This document shows, piece by piece, positions 25,386 to 34,058 of a stretch of 64,000 nucleotides of DNA. Within the stretch, counting starts at the first letter, position 1, and every line of letters starts with the position of its first letter. The notes under the pieces are model-generated. The model was not told the DNA's origin. It made no database searches and saw nothing but the letters and a program-made list of their open reading frames with translations. Both the position numbers and the translations under genes were made by a program. The DNA is from Oceanibacterium hippocampi (GTDB lineage Bacteria > Pseudomonadota > Alphaproteobacteria > Sneathiellales > Sneathiellaceae). Location of the stretch: NCBI RefSeq assembly GCF_900172325.1, contig NZ_FWFR01000002.1, forward strand, positions 248,001 through 312,000, given 5' to 3'.

Positions 25386-28300
25386 TCAGTCGGCCAGGGC
25401 CGCGCGTTTCGACTTTTCGGTCTTTTCCGGGCGCGCCGCGAGGAAATCCTTCTTGCGGATCTCGTCCGTGACCGTCCAGACGTTGCCGTTCTCGTCGAGA
25501 TAGAAGTCCTGCATCTCGCGGAGATTGAAGGGCCGGCTGCCGAGGCGACCGAAGATCGCCATCTGGCCGCCGGTTTCATCGACCGCGCGGTCACGATCAA
25601 GGCCCTTCGAGATCGACAGGGCCGGCCGGTTCATCTTCCACCAGGCCACCAGTTCCGGCTTCGGTTCCGGGCTGTAGCCGTAAAAGCGCGGCTGACTGTC
25701 CGGTGAGGTGAGCTGGATGACCTTGAGGCCGTTCCCGCCGTCGGCCACGTAGGCGAACAGCGAGGCATTGGTCGAACCGACTACGACGTCGCGGGCGTCG
25801 TTGAGCTTCCCGTCGGCGGTGTACTTCATGTAGATCGCCGGCGCTTCCGGCTTCTCCACGTCGACGATGACCAGGCCCTCGCCCTTCGCTGCAACATAGG
25901 CGTAGGTGCGGGCGACATAGATCCGCTGGGCGTCCTGCATCGGCACGGTCGCGCTCTCGACCTTGCGCGGGCGGTCCGGATGGGTGACGTCGACGACGTG
26001 GAAGCCGTCCGCGTCGGTCACGAAGAGATAGCGGAACTGCAACGCCGTCGCCCGCGGATCGTTGAACGGGATGATGTTGACCACCTGCGGCTTCAGCGGC
26101 TCGTCCATGTCGAGCACGACCACGCTCCGGTCGGTCGTGATGTAGAAATAATAGCCGGCGATCGTGATATGCCGTGCCCCGTTCAGGACGCCGCCCTCGT
26201 TCCATGTCAGCGCGCGGGTCAGGAAGTTGTTCCGGGCCTCGCCGTCGGAGAGCGTGTTGACGTCGGAGAGGATCAGGCCCTCCTCCGAGTCGGTTATGAA
26301 CACATAGTCGTAGATCGGGTGGAACGGCTGCTCCTGGTTGGTCACGAACATCAGTTCGCGGGTCGCGTCGTCCTTGCTTTGCCGGTCGGGATGGATCGGC
26401 TGGGTCGTCGGCAGCGCCATGCAGGTCGCGTTCTTGCTCGCGATATGGGTGTTGTGCCCAAGCGAGCTGAACGGCGCGGTGATGATCCGGTCGGAGATAC
26501 CCTTGTTGGCGATCGAGGCGACGTCATAGGCCTGGAAGCCGCGCCGACCCTCGGCGACATAGAGATACTCGCCGCGCAACTGCAGGCAGCCGACCTGGCC
26601 GCTCGGCTGGGTATAGACGTCGTAGAGTTCCCGGTTCCGTTCCTGGTGTTCCCGATACCAGTCGGGATAGGCGTATTTCTGCAGATAGCTGCCGATCACC
26701 GCCTGCGGCTCGTCGAACTCGGTGACCCGGATCGCCTCGAAACCGTCGGTCCCGCCGACCCAGGCATTTGCGCCCACGAAGTTGACGAAATTCGTCCCCT
26801 GCAACAGAAGCTGCGCCATGATCGCGTTGTTGTCGTTCTTCTCGGAGATATGGCAATCGCTGCAGGTCTTGGTTTCGGTCTTGCGCACGGTGTGCGGGAA
26901 ATGCGGCGCGAAGGCCTGGCTGGAATAGCCCGAGGCCGAGACCGGCGCCTGCTGGATGTAGATCCGTTCGCGGTTGATGTTCTGGGACGAAAGTACCAGC
27001 GCCGAGGAGGAACGGACCGGGGCGATGGTGTTGCCCTTGACCGTCGAATGGACGCCGAGCTGGAACATCTGGTCGCGCGCGACCTGCGGATTGTATGAGG
27101 CGTAGTTACGCGTCACGCCGCCGTCGAAATGCAGCCGCGGGGTCTTCCAGTTCGCCTGGATGGGCAGATGACAGCCGGCACAGGACGTCGTCCACGACAG
27201 ATGGCAGGTGAAGCATTCCATCTCGTCGTCGTCATGCGCCAGGTTGTCGGTCGCGACACCCGGTCCCCAGGCCATGCTGGTGCCCTTCGACATCAGCTTC
27301 GCCCGCGCCGCCTTCTCGTTGTAGTTCGCGCTCGCCGGATTGATGGTGTCTTTGACCAGCGAGACTTCCCATTCCATGTTCGGGCCCAGCGCGTCGGCGA
27401 TTTCCTTCGGCGGCTTGGTGCCCGGGCCCCAGAGCGAGGGACGCTGATAGAGCCGGCAATCCTGGCGCTCGTTGAGCGGTTCGTCGCAGTCGCTGCCGCG
27501 CCAGACGAAGCGCGAGCGGCCGTCCGGCGTCCGCAGCAGGCCGAGGTCGTTGCCGCCCGGACGCGCCGCCGGTCCCGAGGTCCGCAGCGTCGGGAAGGAC
27601 TTGGACGTGCCGTGGCAATCCTTGCAGCGGATCTCGATCACGTCCGCGACTTCGCCGTAGATCCAGCCGTTGCCGTGCGTGTCCTGCGCGAAATGGCAAT
27701 CGACGCAGTTCATGCCGACATCCAGGTGGATGGACGACATGTGGACAGCCTTCTTGAACTTGTCGGGATCGTCCGGGCTGACCACGTTGCCCTCGGCGTC
27801 GAGCAGATCGCCCTTCCGGCTCTTCTTGAAGATCGCCCGGAAGTTCCAGCCATGGCCGTGATAGTCGGCGAACTGGGTGTTCTTGTTCTTCGGGTTGATG
27901 TCGGTCCAGACATTCTTGACGAAGTCGACGTCGGCCCACAGGCCACGGGCCGCCGCCTCTTCCGGGTTCCGGGCCGCAACCTCGCGAAGTTCGTGGTCGG
28001 TCGGGTAGCGCTGCTCTTCCGGCCACATGTTCGGCGCGTCCGATTCGTAGTCCCACATGGTGTAGCCGAGGAACGAGTTCACGAACACGTTCGGCTGATG
28101 CATGTGGCAGTTCATGCAGAGGCTGGTCGGGATCGCCCGCGTGAACTCGTGGCGGATCGGGTGCCCTTCCTCGTCCTTCGGGATGGTCGGGTCGATCGTC
28201 TGCGTCTTGCCGTCATGCCCGAACGCCGCGTAGGGCCCGGAATGGCGCGGGTCGCGGTCGTTGGTATAGACGACGTGGCAGGCCGAACAGCCGGATGAAC

Positions 28301-29291
28301 GATAATCGCCGGGCTGGTCGTTGGTGCCGAGGAACCACAGGAACGGATCGTTCAGGCGCGTCTTGTGCAGGTTCAGGACCGGCACGGCGATCCGCAGGCC
28401 GGTGCCGAGGCCGCGGTTCGATTGCTTGATGTCCGGGCGGCCCGGTTCTTCCAGGCGCTGGATGCTGCCAGTTAGGTTCGGCAGGCCGATTTCCGGGAAC
28501 AGGTTGAGGATGTTGCGGCCGCCGCGCTCGAACACGCGGAAGACGTCGGCCGGCGGCGTGACCTCCCAGGCCGGCAGCGGCACCATCGTCGGCAGGATGC
28601 CGCGCGCCGCCATGTCCTCGGTCACCGGGGCCGGGCTGTTGATGATCGCCGCCACGCCCTCGCGGGTATAGGCCTCACCGGTCAGGTAGCGCTTGTAGGG
28701 CAGGATGCCGTTGTTGTAGGCCGCTCCGCCCCAGATCATGGCGCCCGTTGCCATGATGCTGCGCTCCGATGCCTGGATGATCGACAGATGGCAGGCGCCG
28801 CAGGCCTCACGCGCGACCCGGAGATCGCCCGGATTGACGAACCGGACATATTCCGGCGACTCCCGATTCAGCAGCGTGAAGCTGTGTTCCGGATTGCGAC
28901 TGTGCGGGTAATGCCAGGTCTCCGGCAGGGTCGGCAGGACATGCGCCTCTTCCTGCGCCGCGAAATAGCGCTTGTCGCCCTTCGCCGTTCCCGGCGGGCG
29001 GCGGACATCGGCGTCGCCGCCATGGCAGTCGACGCAACCGAGCGCCACCGCCGGGTTGATATGCATCGACGGGGCATCTGTCTCGGTATGACAGGTCATG
29101 CAGCCGAAACTCTTGGTCGCTGCCTGTTCCAGCGTCTGCCCGCGCGGCGCCGGCGGTGCCTCGTCATAGACGATCTTGAGCGGAGCCTCTTCCTCGGCGG
29201 CGCCAAGAACCGGGCCCGAGGCGAGAATCGCGGCCGAAAGGACAGTCAGTCCCAAAGCGAGCCTGGTGCTGGCAATCAACCGAGAGAACAT
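25386..29291 (-). CDS. Giant decaheme cytochrome c with C-terminal LVIVD beta-propeller
   Basis: The 1301-residue protein has a signal peptide (about 1-31). Ten CxxCH heme motifs start near residues 64, 85, 163, 334, 391, 528, 555, 692, 703 and 809. From about 890 to 1200 it holds LVIVD-type repeats (YLYVAEGRRGFQAYDV, YLFVTDADGFHVVDV, YAYVAAKGEGLVIVDV, FAYVADGGNGLKVIQL), a predicted beta-propeller found in surface and secreted proteins. ATG 29291 is used; a TTG at 29300 overlaps the porin stop (TTGA). It is the last gene of the operon, directly behind the outer-membrane barrel. I infer a terminal, possibly cell-surface, electron-exchange protein. No catalytic family is recognised. Confidence 0.9.
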   Translation of the reverse strand: MFSRLIASTRLALGLTVLSAAILASGPVLGAAEEEAPLKIVYDEAPPAPRGQTLEQAATKSFGCMTCHTETDAPSMHINPAVALGCVDCHGGDADVRRPPGTAKGDKRYFAAQEEAHVLPTLPETWHYPHSRNPEHSFTLLNRESPEYVRFVNPGDLRVAREACGACHLSIIQASERSIMATGAMIWGGAAYNNGILPYKRYLTGEAYTREGVAAIINSPAPVTEDMAARGILPTMVPLPAWEVTPPADVFRVFERGGRNILNLFPEIGLPNLTGSIQRLEEPGRPDIKQSNRGLGTGLRIAVPVLNLHKTRLNDPFLWFLGTNDQPGDYRSSGCSACHVVYTNDRDPRHSGPYAAFGHDGKTQTIDPTIPKDEEGHPIRHEFTRAIPTSLCMNCHMHQPNVFVNSFLGYTMWDYESDAPNMWPEEQRYPTDHELREVAARNPEEAAARGLWADVDFVKNVWTDINPKNKNTQFADYHGHGWNFRAIFKKSRKGDLLDAEGNVVSPDDPDKFKKAVHMSSIHLDVGMNCVDCHFAQDTHGNGWIYGEVADVIEIRCKDCHGTSKSFPTLRTSGPAARPGGNDLGLLRTPDGRSRFVWRGSDCDEPLNERQDCRLYQRPSLWGPGTKPPKEIADALGPNMEWEVSLVKDTINPASANYNEKAARAKLMSKGTSMAWGPGVATDNLAHDDDEMECFTCHLSWTTSCAGCHLPIQANWKTPRLHFDGGVTRNYASYNPQVARDQMFQLGVHSTVKGNTIAPVRSSSALVLSSQNINRERIYIQQAPVSASGYSSQAFAPHFPHTVRKTETKTCSDCHISEKNDNNAIMAQLLLQGTNFVNFVGANAWVGGTDGFEAIRVTEFDEPQAVIGSYLQKYAYPDWYREHQERNRELYDVYTQPSGQVGCLQLRGEYLYVAEGRRGFQAYDVASIANKGISDRIITAPFSSLGHNTHIASKNATCMALPTTQPIHPDRQSKDDATRELMFVTNQEQPFHPIYDYVFITDSEEGLILSDVNTLSDGEARNNFLTRALTWNEGGVLNGARHITIAGYYFYITTDRSVVVLDMDEPLKPQVVNIIPFNDPRATALQFRYLFVTDADGFHVVDVTHPDRPRKVESATVPMQDAQRIYVARTYAYVAAKGEGLVIVDVEKPEAPAIYMKYTADGKLNDARDVVVGSTNASLFAYVADGGNGLKVIQLTSPDSQPRFYGYSPEPKPELVAWWKMNRPALSISKGLDRDRAVDETGGQMAIFGRLGSRPFNLREMQDFYLDENGNVWTVTDEIRKKDFLAARPEKTEKSKRAALAD

Positions 29292-29296
29292 GGCAC

Positions 29297-31105
29297 TCAA
29301 TATGTCAGGATGAGGTTCAGAAGCACGGAGTAGAAGAAGCGGTCGTCGGTGTCATAGAGTTCCTGGAAGCCATCGCCTGCATAAAGCATGGCACCGGAAG
29401 CCCGCAGGACAACGTTTTGCGTGAACATGGGCCGCCAGATCAGCGCCGCCGACAGATCCCAGCCGATATCCCGTGAGATCCCACCCTGGTTACGCACCAC
29501 CTCCAGCGTCTCGGTCGTGGCGAAGCTCAGATGATTGGCATTCGTGCTGAGCCGGATCTCTGGCGTGATGTCGAAATCCGCCCCCATGCCGAGAAGCAGC
29601 AGGCCGGGATTGTTGAAGTTCGACTGGCCCTGCTCCTTCGACGACCGGAGCGATGGCAGCAGCGCGTTGCGCCCCGACAGGATGACACCGCCGCCGCCGA
29701 TCAGCGGTACCGCCTGGCGGATCCAGTAGCTGGTGTCGGCGCCGGCGAACTGCGGGTTCTCGAAGATGGCGTCGAAGCCCTCCTCGGTATCGTCGAACGG
29801 ATCGTCGTCGCCGCTCGCATAGAGGAACGAGCCGCGCAGACGCACCCAGCTGAAGTCGACCGACGGCTCGGCCGCCACGAAGAACGCCCGGATGTCGGAA
29901 TTGTCCTCGCCGCTCAGCTGGTTGTGCTGGTCCTGGCCGAGCGCGACATAGGCCGAGGTCGTCAGGTTGAAGCGGCCGAAATGACCGTCGCCGTTATAGC
30001 CGAGGTAGACGACGTCGTAATCGTGCCCGCGCTCGTCGCCGAACGAGGCCGGCCGCGCAAGGAAGTCGTTCTTGTCGTAGAAGAAGTCGCTGCCTTCCCG
30101 GTTCCGGTTGTAGACCGCGGTCACCTGCGACACGAAGCCGAGCGCCGGGAAATCCTGCCAGTACAGGTTGGCCATGAAGACGTCGTCGTCGCGCGGCAGT
30201 TCGGTGACGTCGTTCAGGCCCGAGTTGGTGTCCTTCTCGAGACGGCGGAACCAGGCCAGGTTGTACTGGTAGATGTTGTTGTTGCGGGTGCCGAAAAGGC
30301 GCACGCCGAGTTGCTGGTCCTGGAACAGGAAGCCGCGGAAATCCGCCTGGATCGGCTGGATGCCGACGCGGATCGAATCGAAGTCATAGCGATCCGAGAC
30401 GTTGCGGATGTGGTAGTCGACGAAGGCTTCCTGCAGGCCGATGAAATTGTCGGCACGGGTCCGCCCCTTGCGCGGATCGGCGCGCAGCACGCCGCGCTCC
30501 TCGACCTCGACGTAGTTGTAGTTGAACACCGGGGTCAGGCGGAATTCGTAATCCGGCGGCTTGTAGGCGGTGTCGCCCTTGATGATCGAGAGCGAGGCGA
30601 TGATGTTCTGGTTGAACACCAGCGAATTGATCTCGCCGAAGGGATCGTTGGAATCAGGCTTCTGCGTCGTGTTCGGGACGAACGGGATCGGGAAGGCCCG
30701 GGGTTCCACGATGGTGTCGGAGATCAGCAGGACGTTGACGAACCAGTCGTCGAAGATCGGCTTGTCGCCCTTCAGCGTGTTCTGGTTGTACGGGTCCCAC
30801 CAGCGCTCGGTGACGCCCAGCGACTCGATCAGGCGCCAACGGTCGGGCACCGGCAGCGATTCACGCGGCAGGTTCGGTTGCGGCGGCGGTACGGCGCTCG
30901 GATCGATCGGAGGCAGGTCGAGGGCCGGATCGCGGCGCGGCTGCTTGCCGGGAATCCGCCGCTCCGTCTGCCCGACCAGCACCCCGCTGCCCGGCGGCGC
31001 ATATTCGAACATCTGTTCCTTGCCGGCTTCTGCCGGTGTCGGAGCGCCAAGCGTCGATGCTGCGAGCAGACCGACGGCGGCGAGGTATTTCACTTGCCCT
31101 GGCAT
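29297..31105 (-). CDS. Outer-membrane beta-barrel protein of the multiheme operon
   Basis: The 602-residue protein has a signal peptide (about 1-27, APTPAEA) and a proline-rich plug-like segment (about 40-95). The rest alternates beta strands with aromatic girdles and acidic loops, ending LLNLILTY, the aromatic C-terminus recognised by the Bam machinery. No cysteine-based heme motif is present. It overlaps the upstream gene by 16 bases and touches the giant cytochrome gene. By analogy with porin-cytochrome conduits (MtrB, PcoB/ombB) it could hold a cytochrome in the outer membrane, but the sequence does not look like MtrB to me. Confidence 0.85.
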   Translation of the reverse strand: MPGQVKYLAAVGLLAASTLGAPTPAEAGKEQMFEYAPPGSGVLVGQTERRIPGKQPRRDPALDLPPIDPSAVPPPQPNLPRESLPVPDRWRLIESLGVTERWWDPYNQNTLKGDKPIFDDWFVNVLLISDTIVEPRAFPIPFVPNTTQKPDSNDPFGEINSLVFNQNIIASLSIIKGDTAYKPPDYEFRLTPVFNYNYVEVEERGVLRADPRKGRTRADNFIGLQEAFVDYHIRNVSDRYDFDSIRVGIQPIQADFRGFLFQDQQLGVRLFGTRNNNIYQYNLAWFRRLEKDTNSGLNDVTELPRDDDVFMANLYWQDFPALGFVSQVTAVYNRNREGSDFFYDKNDFLARPASFGDERGHDYDVVYLGYNGDGHFGRFNLTTSAYVALGQDQHNQLSGEDNSDIRAFFVAAEPSVDFSWVRLRGSFLYASGDDDPFDDTEEGFDAIFENPQFAGADTSYWIRQAVPLIGGGGVILSGRNALLPSLRSSKEQGQSNFNNPGLLLLGMGADFDITPEIRLSTNANHLSFATTETLEVVRNQGGISRDIGWDLSAALIWRPMFTQNVVLRASGAMLYAGDGFQELYDTDDRFFYSVLLNLILTY

Positions 31106-33081
31106 ACGTTTTGATCGCTCGAGTTGACGAAGGGTTTGAAGGGACAGGAGACATAGCGCAGGCGCGCCCCCGCCGGTGTCAGTCGATCCGCCCGGATCGC
31201 GTTCGGCGCGTTGCCGATGCCGGTTCCGAGGATCACCCCGGCGTTGTGCAGGCCGAGGAACGAGATCATGTCGTCCTGGTCGACGCCGTCGCCCGACACG
31301 CCGATCCCGCCGACCAGCGTGTTGCCGCGATAGATCGGCACGCTGCCGGGGAAGATCTGCAGCCCGTTCGCAACCCGTGGCTTGCCGGTCGCGCCCTGGA
31401 TCGGCAGGTCGGTGCAGAAGGCATCGGTGTCGGCGGCGGCGGCATTGCCCGGGATCGTCGTCGGCAGCCCGACCGGCGAGGCGAAGGCCAGATGCTCGAT
31501 GATATTGTCGAGCACGAGGTCGAGCTGCAGGCCGGTGTAGAACGGCGACCAGATCGCCAGCGGCTGGCTGAGCGGGCCATTCGGCGCGCCGTTGACGCCA
31601 TCGGGGAAGAAGGGCCGCGACAGGTTGCCGCCCGAACGGTCGGCGAAGGCCACCCCGTCCGCGAGCGCGTTCGGATTGCCGAGGAAGGTCCGGAGCGCGG
31701 TGACATAGCTCGACGGTGCGACGCCGAAGGTATTGGCCGGCCCGGCATTGAGATCGGCGCCGGCGACAGTGTTGGAAACGAAGGCCGCGGTCCGGGCCTT
31801 CTGCAGCGACACGTCGGTGCCGAAGATCGGGCCGTCCGGCGTCCTCGCCATGCCCAGGATGGCCCCGTTGGTGTCGACGATAGAGACCGTGACCTGGATC
31901 GGACTGTCGAGCGGACGGCGGATCTGCGCGCGGCCGCGCCGGGCGACATCGATCGCGCTGGTGATCAGCTGCGTGACCTCGGCGGCCGTCAGGTTGCCAT
32001 CGGTTCCCGCGCTGGCCGGGTAGCGGTTGGCACCGGTCGAATCGACCAGCAGGAAGGCGGTCTGGCCCGGGAAGGTTCCGGCCGGCGCCAGCATGAAGCC
32101 GGACGCGGCGGTGCCGTAGGCGACGCCCGCGGTGATTGCCGCGGCGGCCGTATAGCCCCGGACATTCTGCAACGTGCCGAGCACCCCGTTGACGGCGCCG
32201 AAGGCCGGCGCGAGGGTCGGGTTGGTCGCCAGCGAACTGTAGTCACGATCGGTGTAGCGGAAGGTCTTGCCCTCGACCGTGATCCGGTTGGCGACGATAT
32301 CCCCCGGCGGGCCGAAGCCGAACTGGCCGGCGAGCGCGACGAGTTCGTCGAGCTCGCTGTCAAAGTCGCCGATCCGGCGGTCGACACCATAGATGCCGTC
32401 GGTCAGTACGCCTATCCCGCCGACCACGACGCCGCTCTTGTAAAGCGGGATGCCGCCCGGATCGGCCGACAGGCCGAGCGGTGCGCGCTTCGGACCGATC
32501 GTCTGGTTCGGGCCGACCTGGAACCGAGTCGAGAGGTCCGAACAGGGAAGCTGGCTGAACTGCACGCCGAACAGCGGGCCGCCGAAACGGAATTGCTCGC
32601 CCGGATTGAAATTCTCCTGGACGATCTGGCTCGCCGTGCGGGTCGTGAAGGCGTTGCCGCTCGACGACAGGTAGGCGCCGGTCACGGCCTTCGAGATCGC
32701 GCCGAGGACCGAGGGCACGACGACGTTGTTGACGCCGAAACCGGGCGCGCCGCCGTTGATGATCCGGGTCGTACCCTTTTCCAGGCTGGAGCGGCCGGGA
32801 TCGATGAAGGCTGTGGTCGGCGACCCGTTCATCTGGAAGACGCCGAGCACGTTGCCGACACGGTCGACCACGGCGATCGTCGCCGGGGCGTTGCGGACAT
32901 TCGCCTCGTTCACCGCCTGGGCGATGATCTGCTGGACTTCCGCGACCGTGAGCGCCTGCTGGGCCGGCACCGTATGCTGCTGCGCGGCGACCTGCTGGAC
33001 ACCGCAGAGGGCAAGCGCCGATCCGATCATTCCGGCGGCAAGCCGCGGCAGGATCCGGGAATATGTCCTGCGGAAATTCAT
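31090..33081 (-). CDS. Secreted double HbpS/GlcG-domain (heme-binding-like) protein
   Basis: The 663-residue protein has a signal peptide (about 1-32, VQQVAAQQ). It holds two units of the HbpS/GlcG (DUF336) fold: one opening LTVAEVQQIIAQAVNEA with IAVVDRVGNVLGVFQM (about 40-320), the other opening LTAAEVTQLITSAIDVA with VSIVDTNGAILGMAR (about 330-650). HbpS of Streptomyces binds heme and iron. Both units are enlarged by inserts. A GGAGG ribosome-binding site precedes ATG 33081, which begins one base after the upstream stop. Likely periplasmic. Confidence 0.82.
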   Translation of the reverse strand: MNFRRTYSRILPRLAAGMIGSALALCGVQQVAAQQHTVPAQQALTVAEVQQIIAQAVNEANVRNAPATIAVVDRVGNVLGVFQMNGSPTTAFIDPGRSSLEKGTTRIINGGAPGFGVNNVVVPSVLGAISKAVTGAYLSSSGNAFTTRTASQIVQENFNPGEQFRFGGPLFGVQFSQLPCSDLSTRFQVGPNQTIGPKRAPLGLSADPGGIPLYKSGVVVGGIGVLTDGIYGVDRRIGDFDSELDELVALAGQFGFGPPGDIVANRITVEGKTFRYTDRDYSSLATNPTLAPAFGAVNGVLGTLQNVRGYTAAAAITAGVAYGTAASGFMLAPAGTFPGQTAFLLVDSTGANRYPASAGTDGNLTAAEVTQLITSAIDVARRGRAQIRRPLDSPIQVTVSIVDTNGAILGMARTPDGPIFGTDVSLQKARTAAFVSNTVAGADLNAGPANTFGVAPSSYVTALRTFLGNPNALADGVAFADRSGGNLSRPFFPDGVNGAPNGPLSQPLAIWSPFYTGLQLDLVLDNIIEHLAFASPVGLPTTIPGNAAAADTDAFCTDLPIQGATGKPRVANGLQIFPGSVPIYRGNTLVGGIGVSGDGVDQDDMISFLGLHNAGVILGTGIGNAPNAIRADRLTPAGARLRYVSCPFKPFVNSSDQNVCQGK

Positions 33082-33082
33082 G

Positions 33083-34018
33083 TCAGCCTCCGGCCCGTTG
33101 CAGGACAACCAGCGTTGCGCCGGCCTCGACGGTTTCGCCTTCGACGACGGCCACCGATGCGACCGTTCCGTCACCCGGGGCGACGACGGTGCGCGCCCCC
33201 TCTTCGTTCCTGAGCACGACCAGCACGTCGCCGGTCACCACGTTGGCGCCGCCGGTGACCGAAATGGCGATCACGCTGCCGCCGATCGGGGCGACCACGG
33301 CGCTGCCGAGGCTCGGATCATCGACCCGTTCCTCGCTGTCGCGATCGCTGCCGCTGTCATCGACGGAGGCCATTGCCGCGCCTTCGGAACCGCTGTCGGC
33401 GGCCTCGCCGCCTCCGTCACCCTCGCTCGCGCCGCCGGCCCCGTTCGAACGACTGGCGAGGGCCAGGGTCTGCTGGAACCGGTCGCGGGCGAGCGCGCCG
33501 AGGCGCGCAAGCTCTCCGTTGTCCTGGAAGGTCGAGGTCACCGTCGCCACCGGGGAAGCGCCGACCTGCTGATGGAGCGTGAAGGCACCAAACTTGAAGG
33601 CGCCGCCGGCACGGTACGCGAGTTGCACGCTGATCGGGAAGAAGGTGCCCGACAGGTCTTCCTTCAGGATCTTGTAGGTCACGGTGTCGCCGTCGGCCGC
33701 GAAGCCATTGTCCTCGAGCGCATCGATGTCGCCGCTCCACGGCGTCCAGAAACCGTTCCGGTCTCGCTTCAGCCGCTGACCGTCCGGCGTCGATGCGGTG
33801 ACATAGGTCGCCGAAGGCGTGTCGCCGCCGGTTTCGATCGATCGGTTGACCTCGCCCAGGCCCGGCCCGACGACCATCGGCGCGAGCTGCGCGCCGTCGG
33901 GCGAGAGTTGCCCCTGTGCCGCGGCACCGCTGGCGCCCGCTGTCAGGATCGCGGCGGCAAGCAGGATTCCGGGCATCGTTGCCCGCGCCGTCCCGGTCGC
34001 TCGTGCGGTGATGTTCAT
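33083..34018 (-). CDS. Secreted protein with C-terminal lipoyl/biotinyl-like domain
   Basis: The 311-residue protein has a signal peptide (about 1-34, ASGAAAQ). It has an N-terminal beta-rich domain (about 40-180) and a Gly/Ser/Asp-rich linker. A C-terminal hammerhead fold (about 240-311: VVAPIGGSVIAISVTGGANVVTGDVL then VVAPGDGTVASVAVVEGETVEAG) is typical of biotinyl/lipoyl attachment domains and membrane-fusion proteins. The modifiable Lys motif (MKM or DKA) is absent, so it is probably structural, as in HlyD-type adaptors. It is fourth in the operon, ending one base before the HbpS-like gene. No family recognised for the N-terminal half. Confidence 0.75.
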   Translation of the reverse strand: MNITARATGTARATMPGILLAAAILTAGASGAAAQGQLSPDGAQLAPMVVGPGLGEVNRSIETGGDTPSATYVTASTPDGQRLKRDRNGFWTPWSGDIDALEDNGFAADGDTVTYKILKEDLSGTFFPISVQLAYRAGGAFKFGAFTLHQQVGASPVATVTSTFQDNGELARLGALARDRFQQTLALASRSNGAGGASEGDGGGEAADSGSEGAAMASVDDSGSDRDSEERVDDPSLGSAVVAPIGGSVIAISVTGGANVVTGDVLVVLRNEEGARTVVAPGDGTVASVAVVEGETVEAGATLVVLQRAGG

Positions 34019-34058
34019 GCCCCGTCCCCTGTCGCTGGCAGTCTAGTGAGATGCGGGA

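Noticed and set aside
29531-31114. Plus-strand open frame of about 527 codons opposite the outer-membrane barrel gene
   Set aside because: Composition (many Val, Asp, Arg, Glu, Ala) is that of an antisense shadow; the barrel has signal peptide and C-terminal aromatic.
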